41,251 bases of DNA from an uncultured Clostridia bacterium (GTDB taxonomy: Bacteria; Bacillota; Clostridia; Christensenellales; Aristaeellaceae), in NCBI GenBank assembly GCA_947631405.1, contig CANRLC010000018.1, positions 1 to 41,251 on the forward strand, in the 5' to 3' direction. The position numbers were made by a program, and so were the translations under genes. Positions within the stretch are counted from its first letter, which is position 1; every line of letters begins with the position of its first letter. Shown piece by piece: positions 8,440 through 17,601 of this stretch. The notes beneath the pieces are model-generated. The model saw nothing but the letters and a program-made list of their open reading frames with translations. It ran no database searches and was not told the DNA's origin.

Positions 8440-9828
8440 ATGCAGGAGAAAAAGAAACGCGCGGACAGCCTGCGCATCATCATTGTGGGCTGCGGCAAGG
8501 TCGGACACGCGCTGACCGAGCAGCTTGCGCGCGAGGGGCACGACGTGACCGTCGTGGACACCAACGAGAACGTCATCCGCGGCGTGTCCGAGGTCTTCGA
8601 CGTCATGGGCATCCGCGGCAACGGCGCGAGCATGAGCGTGCTCGACGAGGCGGGCATCCGGCAGGCGGATCTCGTCATCGCCGTGACCGGGTCGGACGAA
8701 CTCAACCTGCTGTGCTGCACCGTCGCCAAGAAGGTCGGCGGGGAGCTTTCCGCGATCGCGCGCGTGCGCAATCCCGATTACAGCGAGGAGCTGCCGTACC
8801 TGCGCCAGCAGCTCGGCCTGACCATGATCGTCAACCCCGAATGGGAGGCCGCGCGCGAGATCTCCCGGCTGCTCTCCCGGCCGGAGGCGCTGACCGTGAA
8901 CGCGTTCGCCAAGGGGCACGCGGAGCTGGTCAGCCTGCGCATCCCGGAGGGTAACCGCCTCGACGGGCGCAGCGTGCGGGAGCTGAGCACGATCTTCCGC
9001 TTCGATTTCCTCGTGTGCGCCGTCGAGCGGGAGGGCGTGGTCGTCATCCCGGACGGCGCGTATCGCCTGCGCGCCGGGGACGACGTGACGATTATCGCCT
9101 CGCGCCGGGACGTCCATCGCATCTTCGAGAGCATCGACATGCGCAGCAAGGCCGTCAAAAGCTGCATGATTATCGGCGGCGGCAAGTCCTCGTATTATCT
9201 GGCGCGCCAGCTGCTCGACCAGAAGGTGGACGTCAAGATCATCGAGGCCAACCGCGCGCGCTGCGAGGAGCTGAGCGCACTGCTGCCCAGCGCGCAGGTC
9301 GTCTGCGGGGACGGCGGCGACGAGGCGCTGCTGCGCGAGGAGGGCATCTCCTCCGCCGAGGCGTTCGTCGCGCTGACGGGTCTGGACGAGGAGAACATCC
9401 TGCTGACGCTGTTCGCCAAGCGCGTGCCGGGCCTGAAGACCATCACCAAGATCAACCGCATCACCTTCAGCGACGTCATCGATTCGCTGAAGCTCGGCAG
9501 CGTCGTCTATCCCAAGAACATCACCGCCGAGACGATCATCGCCTATGTGCGCGCCAAGCAAAACTCCATCGGCAGCAACGTCGAGACGCTGTATCACATG
9601 TTCGACAACCGCGTCGAGGCCATCGAGTTCCATGTCAGCGGCGATTCGCCCGTCATCGGCATCCCCCTGATGGATCTGCGGCGCAAGGACGGCCTGCTCA
9701 TCGCCTGCATCAACCGGGGCGGCAAGATCATCTTCCCGCGCGGGCAGGATATGATTATGCAGGGCGACACCGTCATCGTCGTCACCACCCACACGGGCTT
9801 TGGCGACCTGAGCGACATTCTAGCCTGA
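8440..9828 (+). CDS. trkA: Trk potassium uptake regulatory subunit TrkA
   Basis: A peripheral NAD(H)/ATP-binding gating ring protein of 462 residues that controls the TrkH channel. It contains two RCK units in tandem. The first nucleotide fold begins VGCGKVGHALTEQLA with Asp at the end of beta-2 (VVDTNENV) and is followed by a TrkA_C domain (about 140-225). A second fold begins IIGGGKSSYYLARQLL (about 232) with a second TrkA_C domain at the end (about 375-460). ATG 8440 is chosen because GGAGGAAGG lies 5-8 bases upstream. An in-frame start at 8290 would run through the promoter. TrkH follows after 22 bases in one operon. Length and domain order are typical of full-length double-RCK TrkA. Confidence 0.95.
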   Translation: MQEKKKRADSLRIIIVGCGKVGHALTEQLAREGHDVTVVDTNENVIRGVSEVFDVMGIRGNGASMSVLDEAGIRQADLVIAVTGSDELNLLCCTVAKKVGGELSAIARVRNPDYSEELPYLRQQLGLTMIVNPEWEAAREISRLLSRPEALTVNAFAKGHAELVSLRIPEGNRLDGRSVRELSTIFRFDFLVCAVEREGVVVIPDGAYRLRAGDDVTIIASRRDVHRIFESIDMRSKAVKSCMIIGGGKSSYYLARQLLDQKVDVKIIEANRARCEELSALLPSAQVVCGDGGDEALLREEGISSAEAFVALTGLDEENILLTLFAKRVPGLKTITKINRITFSDVIDSLKLGSVVYPKNITAETIIAYVRAKQNSIGSNVETLYHMFDNRVEAIEFHVSGDSPVIGIPLMDLRRKDGLLIACINRGGKIIFPRGQDMIMQGDTVIVVTTHTGFGDLSDILA

Positions 9829-9850
9829 GCGCAGGCGTTCGAGGAGACAT

Positions 9851-11344
9851 ATGAACATCGCGAGCATCGCATACATCTTGGGCTGGATCCTCAACATCGA
9901 GGCCGCCTTCATGCTCCTGCCGGTCGGCGCGTCCGTGATCTACCGGGAGACGGAGGGCGTCTGCTATGGCGCGGCGATCGTGCTATGCCTGCTGTGCGGG
10001 TTCCTGCTCACGCACAGGCGGCCGCGCAACCCCAGCTTCTACGCGCGCGAGGGATTCGTCGCCACGTCGCTGGGGTGGATCGTGATGAGCGTATTCGGCT
10101 GCCTGCCGTTCGTGTTCACGGGCGAGATCCCGAGCTTTGTGGACGCGCTCTTTGAGACCGTCTCCGGCTTCACGACGACGGGCGCCAGCATCCTGCCCGA
10201 CGTGGAGGCGATGAGCCGCTGTTCGCTGCTCTGGCGCAGCTTTACGCACTGGATCGGAGGCATGGGTGTGCTGGTGTTTCTGCTGGCCGTGCTGCCGATG
10301 GTCGGCGGCACGAACATGCACCTGATGCGCGCGGAAAGCCCCGGCCCGTCCGTGGGCAAGCTGGTGCCCAAGGTACGCTACACGGCGCAAATCCTCTACC
10401 GGGTGTATCTGGCGCTGACGGCGATGGAGTTTCTGCTGCTGCTCGTCTGCGGCATGAGCGCGTTTGAGGCGCTGTGTACCGCGTTCGGCACCGCCGGAAC
10501 GGGCGGCTTCGGCGTCAAGTCCGACTCGATCGCGGGCTATTCCCCGGCCATCCAATGGGTGGTCACGATCTTCATGATCGTCTTCGGCGTGAACTTCAAC
10601 GTCTATTTTCTCATCCTGATGGGCAAGCTGCGGCAGGCGGCGCGCTGCGAGGAGATGCGCTGGTATCTGGGCATCATCGCCTGCGCGACGCTGCTGATCT
10701 TCGCCAACACCTACGATCTGGCGCTGACGGCGGAAAACAACCTGCGCAACGCGGCGTTTCAGGTCGCCTCGATCATCACGACGACGGGCTTCGCCACGGT
10801 GGACTTCGACCTGTGGCCGGAGTTTTCGCGGCTCATCCTCGTGTTGCTGATGTTTGTGGGCGCGTGCGCGGGCAGCACGGGCGGCGGCCTCAAGGTGTCC
10901 CGCTGGGTGATCGCGGGCAAGTCCGTCGCGCGCGGGCTGGCCTCTGCGCTGCACCCGCGCTCGGTGCGCCGCATCCACTTCGAGGAGAAGGATGTGGACG
11001 ACGACACGCTCTCCAACGTATGCCTGTACTTCATCGTGGTGATCTTCGTCTTCACCGCGTCGTTGATGCTCGTATCGCTGGAAAACAAGGACTTGGTCAG
11101 CACGTTCACGGCGGTCGCCGCGACGTTCAACAACATCGGCCCGGGCCTCGGCGTGGTCGGCCCGACGCAGAACTTCGCCTCGTTTTCGCCGCTCTCAAAG
11201 CTCGTGCTGATCGTCGATATGCTCGCCGGACGCTTGGAGCTGTTCCCGCTTCTGATGCTCTTCTATCCGCCGCTCTGGCGCGAGGCGAAGAGCGATTTCG
11301 ACCGCCGTCGCCGCCGCCGCGCCTCCGCCGGGCTGGGCGAGTGA
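9851..11344 (+). CDS. trkH: Trk potassium uptake channel TrkH
   Basis: A 497-residue membrane protein of the Trk/Ktr/HKT superfamily that lets K+ into the cell; TrkA gates it. All four pore-loop filters are visible: SGFTTTGASI, GTAGTGGFG, IITTTGFATVD and NNIGPGLG. Between them lie paired membrane helices, and the N-terminal two extra helices (MNIASIAYILGWIL onward) give the ten-helix TrkH plan rather than the shorter KtrB. The start has GAGGAG 5 bases upstream. The product ends with a basic cytoplasmic tail (DRRRRRR). It is the last gene of the trkAH operon, followed by the tRNA promoter. Confidence 0.95.
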   Translation: MNIASIAYILGWILNIEAAFMLLPVGASVIYRETEGVCYGAAIVLCLLCGFLLTHRRPRNPSFYAREGFVATSLGWIVMSVFGCLPFVFTGEIPSFVDALFETVSGFTTTGASILPDVEAMSRCSLLWRSFTHWIGGMGVLVFLLAVLPMVGGTNMHLMRAESPGPSVGKLVPKVRYTAQILYRVYLALTAMEFLLLLVCGMSAFEALCTAFGTAGTGGFGVKSDSIAGYSPAIQWVVTIFMIVFGVNFNVYFLILMGKLRQAARCEEMRWYLGIIACATLLIFANTYDLALTAENNLRNAAFQVASIITTTGFATVDFDLWPEFSRLILVLLMFVGACAGSTGGGLKVSRWVIAGKSVARGLASALHPRSVRRIHFEEKDVDDDTLSNVCLYFIVVIFVFTASLMLVSLENKDLVSTFTAVAATFNNIGPGLGVVGPTQNFASFSPLSKLVLIVDMLAGRLELFPLLMLFYPPLWREAKSDFDRRRRRRASAGLGE

Positions 11345-11348
11345 GGTC

Positions 11349-11377
11349 TTGACTTGCGTTCCCAAATCGGGTATACT
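11349..11377 (+). promoter_or_regulatory. tRNA-Leu promoter
   Basis: TTGACT at 11349-11354 and TATACT at 11372-11377 with a 17-base spacer, 12 bases before the mature tRNA 5' end. Confidence 0.8.
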
Positions 11378-11389
11378 AGCATCTGCCGG

Positions 11390-11475
11390 GCCGGTGTGAT
11401 GGAATGGCAGACGTGACGGACTCAAAATCCGTTGGTGGCAACACCGTGTGGGTTCGACCCCCACCACCGGCACCA
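11390..11475 (+). tRNA. tRNA-Leu (anticodon CAA)
   Basis: An 86-base tRNA. The acceptor stem GCCGGTG (11390-11396) pairs with CACCGGC (11465-11471), followed by A and an encoded CCA (11473-11475). The anticodon loop is CTCAAAA, giving anticodon CAA, which reads UUG. A long class II variable arm (GGTGGCAACACC region) and the T-loop TTCGACC are present, as expected for leucine. Confidence 0.97.
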
Positions 11476-11500
11476 CGTCGTCGCGGACTCCGTATCGTTC

Positions 11501-11538
11501 GCGGCGGCGCTTTTTTGCTGCGCAAAAAGCGCTGCCGC
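11501..11538 (+). terminator. Hairpin after tRNA-Leu
   Basis: GCGGC and GCGCTTTTT in the left arm pair with AAAAAGCGC and GCCGC in the right arm, with one mismatch, 26 bases after the tRNA. It is a plausible terminator or processing structure, but the T-run lies within the left arm rather than after the stem, so termination is not certain. Confidence 0.45.
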
Positions 11539-11565
11539 TCGCTCACTCCGTCGCTCCTCCTTTAT

Positions 11566-11596
11566 CCCTCGAAAAACGCTGCGCGTTTTTCGAGGG
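11566..11596. repeat. Perfect 14-bp inverted repeat
   Basis: CCCTCGAAAAACGC at 11566-11579 is perfectly complementary to 11583-11596 with a 3-base loop. It lies between the tRNA and the AT-rich YdjM-like gene and marks the compositional border. It may act as a terminator or be a junction scar. Confidence 0.6.
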
Positions 11597-11630
11597 AGTT
11601 ACGGTGTAGCAGAAGACAGCAAAATAAGTT

Positions 11631-11690
11631 ATCACCCAATCTTACGATGATAGAAACATATAGCTTCTTTTATGCTTAAGATTGGGTGAT
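11631..11690 (-). terminator. Inverted repeat downstream of the YdjM-like gene
   Basis: ATCACCCAATCTTA at 11631-11644 is the perfect complement of TAAGATTGGGTGAT at 11677-11690, giving a 14-bp stem around a 32-base AT-rich loop, 20 bases past the gene's stop codon. The large loop is unusual for an intrinsic terminator; a protein-binding or recombination site is an alternative. Confidence 0.45.
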
Positions 11691-11709
11691 ATTTCGGAAT
11701 AACTATAAT

Positions 11710-12318
11710 TCAAAGCATCTGAAAAATGTACAGAGTCATTATAAATACTCCACCAGCGAGGAATAATTCGTTGCCCAATTGATTCGCATAGCAAACCTTG
11801 AAACAGATACCACCTTCACGAGGATAAAACAATCGAATTGGGCTTTTGTTGAAGAGATCGAGGATCAGATGTGACCCATATCCTATTGCAAAAGCTAGGC
11901 CGATGCCGGGTTCAATCAAAACAACTGAAATTGAAAATAATGTCCAAGCCAATGCTGAATGGGTTTTATCTCTGTGCTTGCTGTGTTCTCCAATCACAGT
12001 AAGGATAAAGAAAAGCGCTAGCCCAATCACAGACATCTGCCAATGATTAGCGATACTCGGTATGACATATCCACCAGAAAGAAAATCACTCAACAGCACG
12101 CTTATTGAAATGACGATGGCCAAAATCTCCCCATACAGCGCATCCATTGATGCGTTCTTAGCATATTTGTTGCTTCTGTCAATCTTAACATCAATATCGG
12201 CCATGACTCCGCCAATACTTCCGCCCACAGTCGCGATGGCTAATTCAGACACGTTTTTCGGCTGCATAAGAACAAATGCAGTTGCAATTCCGGCTGCGAT
12301 ATGTGTTTTTCCCATCAT
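11710..12318 (-). CDS. YdjM-like membrane-bound metal-dependent hydrolase
   Basis: A 202-residue membrane protein of the YdjM/DUF457 family of putative metal-dependent hydrolases. Conserved features are the N-terminal MGKTHIAAGIA, an acidic loop (MADIDVKIDRSNK), the central HSKHRDKTHS histidine cluster and GYGSHLILDLFN near the C terminus. These His/Asp residues are the presumed metal ligands. Four to five hydrophobic segments are seen. AAGGAG lies about 11 bases upstream of the tandem ATGs at 12318/12315. The gene is much richer in A/T than its neighbours and sits next to a tRNA gene, which suggests acquisition. E. coli ydjM is LexA-controlled, but I found no clear SOS box here. A candidate -10 TATAAT occurs upstream on the minus strand. 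Biochemical function is unknown. Confidence 0.85.
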   Translation of the reverse strand: MMGKTHIAAGIATAFVLMQPKNVSELAIATVGGSIGGVMADIDVKIDRSNKYAKNASMDALYGEILAIVISISVLLSDFLSGGYVIPSIANHWQMSVIGLALFFILTVIGEHSKHRDKTHSALAWTLFSISVVLIEPGIGLAFAIGYGSHLILDLFNKSPIRLFYPREGGICFKVCYANQLGNELFLAGGVFIMTLYIFQML

Positions 12319-12447
12319 AGCGCATCAATCTCCTTGCTATAGTATCTTAGCCAGATTCATTCTTTTCTCATGGATTATACAGGGATAGAACATTTTGGAA
12401 TTAGAAAATAATGTAGCCATCTCAATAATGCAGCAGCGCGCACCAGT

Positions 12448-13092
12448 TTACGCTCCCTCCACGATCTTCCCGTCTACCGTCACGGTGACCACATGCAGGG
12501 GCTGGGGTTTACCGCTTGCGCGCAGGGCGCGGCGGACGGCGGCCTCAAGACCGCCGCAGCAGGGCACCTCCATGTGCGCGACCGTCACGGCGGCGATGTC
12601 GTTGGCGAGGAGGATCTCCGAGAGCTTTTCGCTGTAGTCGACGCCGTCGAGCTTGGGGCAGCCGATCAGGGTTACGCGGCCCTGCATGAGGGTTTCGTGC
12701 ATCGCCGCGAAGGCGTAGGCGGTGCAGTCAGCGGCGATGAGCAGATGCGCGCCGTCAAAGTATGGGGCGCGGGTCGACGCGAGCTTTAGCTGTACGGGCC
12801 AGTTTGTCCGCCGCAGGGCGCGCCCAGCGTCTGCAGGGCGGCCATCCGCCCTCCGCGCGTTCGCGCGATGCTTGGCCATGGCCTGCGCGTCATAGGTAGC
12901 GGCCTCCCGTTCCTCGAAGCGGATCGCGCCCGTGGGACATTCGGGCAGGCAGTCGCCCATCCCGTCGCAATAGTCGTCGCGAACGAGCGTCGCCTTGCCT
13001 TTGATGAGCGCGAGAGCGCCCTCATGGCAGGCGTTCACGCAACGGCCGCACCCGTCGCATTTGTCCCGGTCGATGCGGATGATCCTTCTCAT
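12448..13092 (-). CDS. Two-cluster 4Fe-4S ferredoxin-like protein
   Basis: A protein of 214 residues with an N-terminal bacterial ferredoxin domain: CDGCGRCVNAC (about 12-22) and CDGMGDCLPECP (about 42-53). In the second motif the spacing CxxxxCxxxC differs from the usual CxxCxxC. A C-terminal region of about 110 residues carries further conserved Cys (AADCTAYAF, IGCPKLDG and PCCGGLE). This architecture is a clostridial 'ATP-binding/4Fe-4S' protein group of unknown role, probably electron transfer or a redox sensor. AAAGGAGG precedes the ATG. It starts 22 bases after the methylase stop on the same strand, so it may be cotranscribed with the restriction-modification genes, although nothing in its sequence suggests a direct role there. 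Confidence 0.85.
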   Translation of the reverse strand: MRRIIRIDRDKCDGCGRCVNACHEGALALIKGKATLVRDDYCDGMGDCLPECPTGAIRFEEREAATYDAQAMAKHRANARRADGRPADAGRALRRTNWPVQLKLASTRAPYFDGAHLLIAADCTAYAFAAMHETLMQGRVTLIGCPKLDGVDYSEKLSEILLANDIAAVTVAHMEVPCCGGLEAAVRRALRASGKPQPLHVVTVTVDGKIVEGA

Positions 13093-13114
13093 AGTGATCC
13101 TCCTTTGTTCTTCT

Positions 13115-14638
13115 TCATTCCCCGTATCTCTCGCACAGCCGGCTGAGCGCCTCGCAGGGGACGCGCGCCAGCTCGCGCGGCTCGATCTTGCGCAGGCCGC
13201 CGCCGTAGACGCGGCCCTCGTCGTCGATGTCCGCCGCGCCGATGGCGCGCAGCGCCTCCCAGACCTCGACGACGGCCTCGGGATGCGCGTCGAGCACGCG
13301 CTGCAGCGCGCCCTTGGGATAGAGGCCGAGGTACGAATTGGTGGCGACGGCCTCCGACAGATTCAGGATGAAGCGGAGCGACGCCCTGCCCGAGCCGTCG
13401 CGCCCCATGTAGGAGCAGAGGAAGCGCGTCGCGTCGCGCTGCTCCTGCGCATACCAGCGCTTGCGGTTGCGGCAGAGGTACTTGCCGCTCGTGCCCGGCA
13501 CGCCCGTCTGCAAGTAGCGCCACAGGGCGGGATAGCGCGCCTCGATCTCGGCCTCGTCGAGATCGCAGTCGAGCAGGTAGAGCTGGGGATCGAGCAGGGG
13601 ATCGCCGGATGCGTCGCGCTCGATGCGATCCACACGCAGGAAGCGGGGGCTGGGCAGCACCGGGCGAAAGAGCGCGCGGGGAAGGCCCAGCGCCTCGAGC
13701 TGCACGCGGGTGAGCACGAAGAAGCGGTTGTCCCCGGTGGCCAGACCGCGCTTGATGGCGAAGAAATCGCCGATGGACGGCAGGCTTCGCTCGGCCTCGC
13801 GGCTGGCCTTTTGGGGGAAGCGCGTCCACTTCGGCTCGGCGAGCAGCACGCTCGCGAGCACGCGCCGGGAAAGGCGCGGCGATCTGTGCGTGCCGTCGAA
13901 GGAGAACTCGACGTCGTAGTCCGGCGGCGGCGTCTCGTTGACGAACCACACCACGCAGGAGGAGACCAGCGCGTCGTCGAACTTGGAGTTCTCCGGGTCG
14001 TAGCGGTGGATGCGCAGCAGACGTACCCGCCGCAGCAGGTACGCCTTGATCGCGTTGCCGTAGTTGACGTCCATGAACTCGCTGGGCAGCAGCCATCCGC
14101 AGACGGCGCCGGGCGCGAGCCACTTGTGCGCCAGCAGCAGAAAGTAGCAATACAGCCCCGAGAGGCTGGAGAGATCGACGCCCGTCTCCTCGCGCACTTG
14201 GGCGCGCAGCGCGGCCTTGGTCTCGGCGGGGATGTAGTGATGGCGGACGTAGGGCGGGTTGGTCAGCACGAAATTGTAGCGCGCGTCGGGCGACAGGCGG
14301 GTGAAGTCGCCGGGGAGCAGGGCGAGCTGTTCCTCGCCCCACACGGCGCGCGCGCCGCGCAGATAGGCGGGATCCAGCTCGACGCCGGTCGCGCGCGCCA
14401 GCGCGCGGCCCTCCCGTTCCGCCTCCTGCGCGAGGGCCGAAAAGATCGCGCCGGTGCCGATGGCCGGCTCCAGAAACGCGATCGGCTCGCCGCGCAGCAG
14501 GGACAGGCCGTAGGACGCCATCTCCCGCGCGAGCGGAAAGGGCGTGGCGAACTGGCCCAGCTTGCGGCGCTGCGCGAGGCCCTTTTCCCGGTCGATCTGC
14601 GCCTGTATCGACGCGCGCCTTGCTTCCTGCATGCTCAA
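13115..14638 (-). CDS. N6-adenine DNA methyltransferase of a XamI-type R-M system
   Basis: A 507-residue class I adenine methyltransferase. The N terminus has LGQFATPFPLAREMASYG, typical of gamma-type N6-adenine methylases. Motif I is FLEPAIGTGAIFSAL (SAM binding) and motif IV is LTNPPYVRHHY (catalytic NPPY). The C-terminal half (from about 230) is likely the target-recognition domain. It starts at a TTG (14638) whose bases overlap the TGA of the restriction gene, so translation is coupled; an in-frame ATG at 14632 is the alternative start. The methyltransferase protects the host genome at the sequence cut by the neighbouring enzyme. Specificity cannot be read directly; XamI itself recognises GTCGAC. 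Confidence 0.9.
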   Translation of the reverse strand: MSMQEARRASIQAQIDREKGLAQRRKLGQFATPFPLAREMASYGLSLLRGEPIAFLEPAIGTGAIFSALAQEAEREGRALARATGVELDPAYLRGARAVWGEEQLALLPGDFTRLSPDARYNFVLTNPPYVRHHYIPAETKAALRAQVREETGVDLSSLSGLYCYFLLLAHKWLAPGAVCGWLLPSEFMDVNYGNAIKAYLLRRVRLLRIHRYDPENSKFDDALVSSCVVWFVNETPPPDYDVEFSFDGTHRSPRLSRRVLASVLLAEPKWTRFPQKASREAERSLPSIGDFFAIKRGLATGDNRFFVLTRVQLEALGLPRALFRPVLPSPRFLRVDRIERDASGDPLLDPQLYLLDCDLDEAEIEARYPALWRYLQTGVPGTSGKYLCRNRKRWYAQEQRDATRFLCSYMGRDGSGRASLRFILNLSEAVATNSYLGLYPKGALQRVLDAHPEAVVEVWEALRAIGAADIDDEGRVYGGGLRKIEPRELARVPCEALSRLCERYGE

Positions 14639-15600
14639 ATACCCAGCTTCTCAAAATCGCTCATGCGGTGTTCCCAGATCCAGTCGATGCCCTCGGCCGC
14701 CTCGTAATGCAGATAGCGCAGGTCGAAATAGCCGCACAAAAAGAGCGTGTAGGACGCCCGCCCGCCGTAGGTGCTGCGAATCTGCTGCATCTTGGCGGCC
14801 TCCTCCTTGCGGCGCTTGTTCACGTTCGCGTAGTCGCCGGCCGATTGCGCCTCGATGAGCAGCGGCAGATCGCTCGCGCGCGCGGTGGGCGGCATGATCG
14901 CCACGTCCACCGGGATGTTCACCTCGCGGCCGCGCGTGCCCGCGACGAAGACAGGGACGTTCGTGTGGAAGGAGAAGGTTCCGGGAGCCATCTCGTCAAA
15001 GCGGACGCTGCGCTCGTCGAGGCGATAGCCCTTCTTTTGCAGCATCGCCGAGATCGCGCCGAGCTGGCGCTTCTCCTGCGCGTAGCGGATGACCGGGTCG
15101 GCGACCGCGCCGCACACCCGGTCGGCGATGATCGTCGAGGTGCGCAGCAGCTCCGCCGCGTCCGGCGAGCGCTTGTTCGTCAGCCACGGGAAGAGGTCGG
15201 GATCGGCCATGCGGCGCAGGATGTCGCAGATGCTTTGAAGCTCCTGCGTGAGCTGCTCCTCGTTCATGCGCGCGCTGACGCGGGGCTTGTCCGCGTCCTC
15301 CATGCTGTGGACGAGGTTTTTGGAGACGTCCGCCAGACCCACCAGCCGGTCGCGGGCGATCGGCGGGCAGGTGACCATCCGCAGGATGGGCAGCACCTCG
15401 GGGTGCTCGCGCAGCAGCTCGGGCGAGAGGTCTTGCAGGTAGTTCGTGCGCTGAAGCGCGGTCTCCACGTTGCCGATCGTCGCGATGCGCGTCTCGCGGA
15501 ACGCCTTGGGCGCAAAGTCCATGAACCACGCGTTGTATTGCGCAACGGATTCCTTGACGTCCTGCTGCCACAGGTGCGGCTTGTCCAGATTGATGCCCAT
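14635..15600 (-). CDS. XamI-family type II restriction endonuclease
   Basis: A 321-residue protein whose whole length matches my memory of the XamI restriction family. It starts MGINLDKPHLWQQDV, contains SPELLREHPEVLPILRM, TCPPIARDRLVGLADVSKNL and RVCGAVADPVIRYAQEKRQL, and ends with a conserved block NIPVDVAIMPP ... LPLLIEAQSAGD, then NVNKRRKEEAAKM and FLCGYFDLRYLHYEAAEGID. The D-x(n)-E-x-Q arrangement (DVAIMPP ... LIEAQ) fits a PD-(D/E)XK-like active site with Gln in place of Lys. AAAGGAG lies 5-10 bases before ATG 15600. It is the first gene of the R-M operon and is followed by the methylase with overlapping stop and start. Having the endonuclease first is a slightly unusual order that needs tight control. 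Confidence 0.87.
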   Translation of the reverse strand: MGINLDKPHLWQQDVKESVAQYNAWFMDFAPKAFRETRIATIGNVETALQRTNYLQDLSPELLREHPEVLPILRMVTCPPIARDRLVGLADVSKNLVHSMEDADKPRVSARMNEEQLTQELQSICDILRRMADPDLFPWLTNKRSPDAAELLRTSTIIADRVCGAVADPVIRYAQEKRQLGAISAMLQKKGYRLDERSVRFDEMAPGTFSFHTNVPVFVAGTRGREVNIPVDVAIMPPTARASDLPLLIEAQSAGDYANVNKRRKEEAAKMQQIRSTYGGRASYTLFLCGYFDLRYLHYEAAEGIDWIWEHRMSDFEKLGI

Positions 15601-15646
15601 GGCTTACTCCTTTCGCGCGCTGCGCCTTGGGGTGTATGGGTACGCA

Positions 15647-15673
15647 AAGCGGCGGATCATCGACCCGCCGCTT
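15647..15673 (-). terminator. Terminator hairpin after bipA
   Basis: AAGCGGCGG at 15647-15655 pairs with CCGCCGCTT at 15665-15673, four bases beyond the bipA stop codon on the minus strand, followed by a short T-run. It separates bipA from the restriction operon. Confidence 0.6.
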
Positions 15674-15677
15674 GCCA

Positions 15678-17516
<1,839 letters not shown>

Positions 17517-17601
17517 GGGAGCGACCTTCTTTCTTCATCTTGCGCGGGGCGGCGGGCGTTTGGCCGCCGCGCGGGGGATTGGGGGAAAAGCGCGGCCCGC
17601 G

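Noticed and set aside
11390-12440. Genomic island with att sites at tRNA-Leu
   Set aside because: No integrase and no repeat of the tRNA 3' end were found within the window, so only the compositional oddity is reported.
12995-14707. 570-codon plus-strand frame opposite the methylase
   Set aside because: Antisense of a gene with NPPY and SAM-binding motifs; no ribosome site or family signs.
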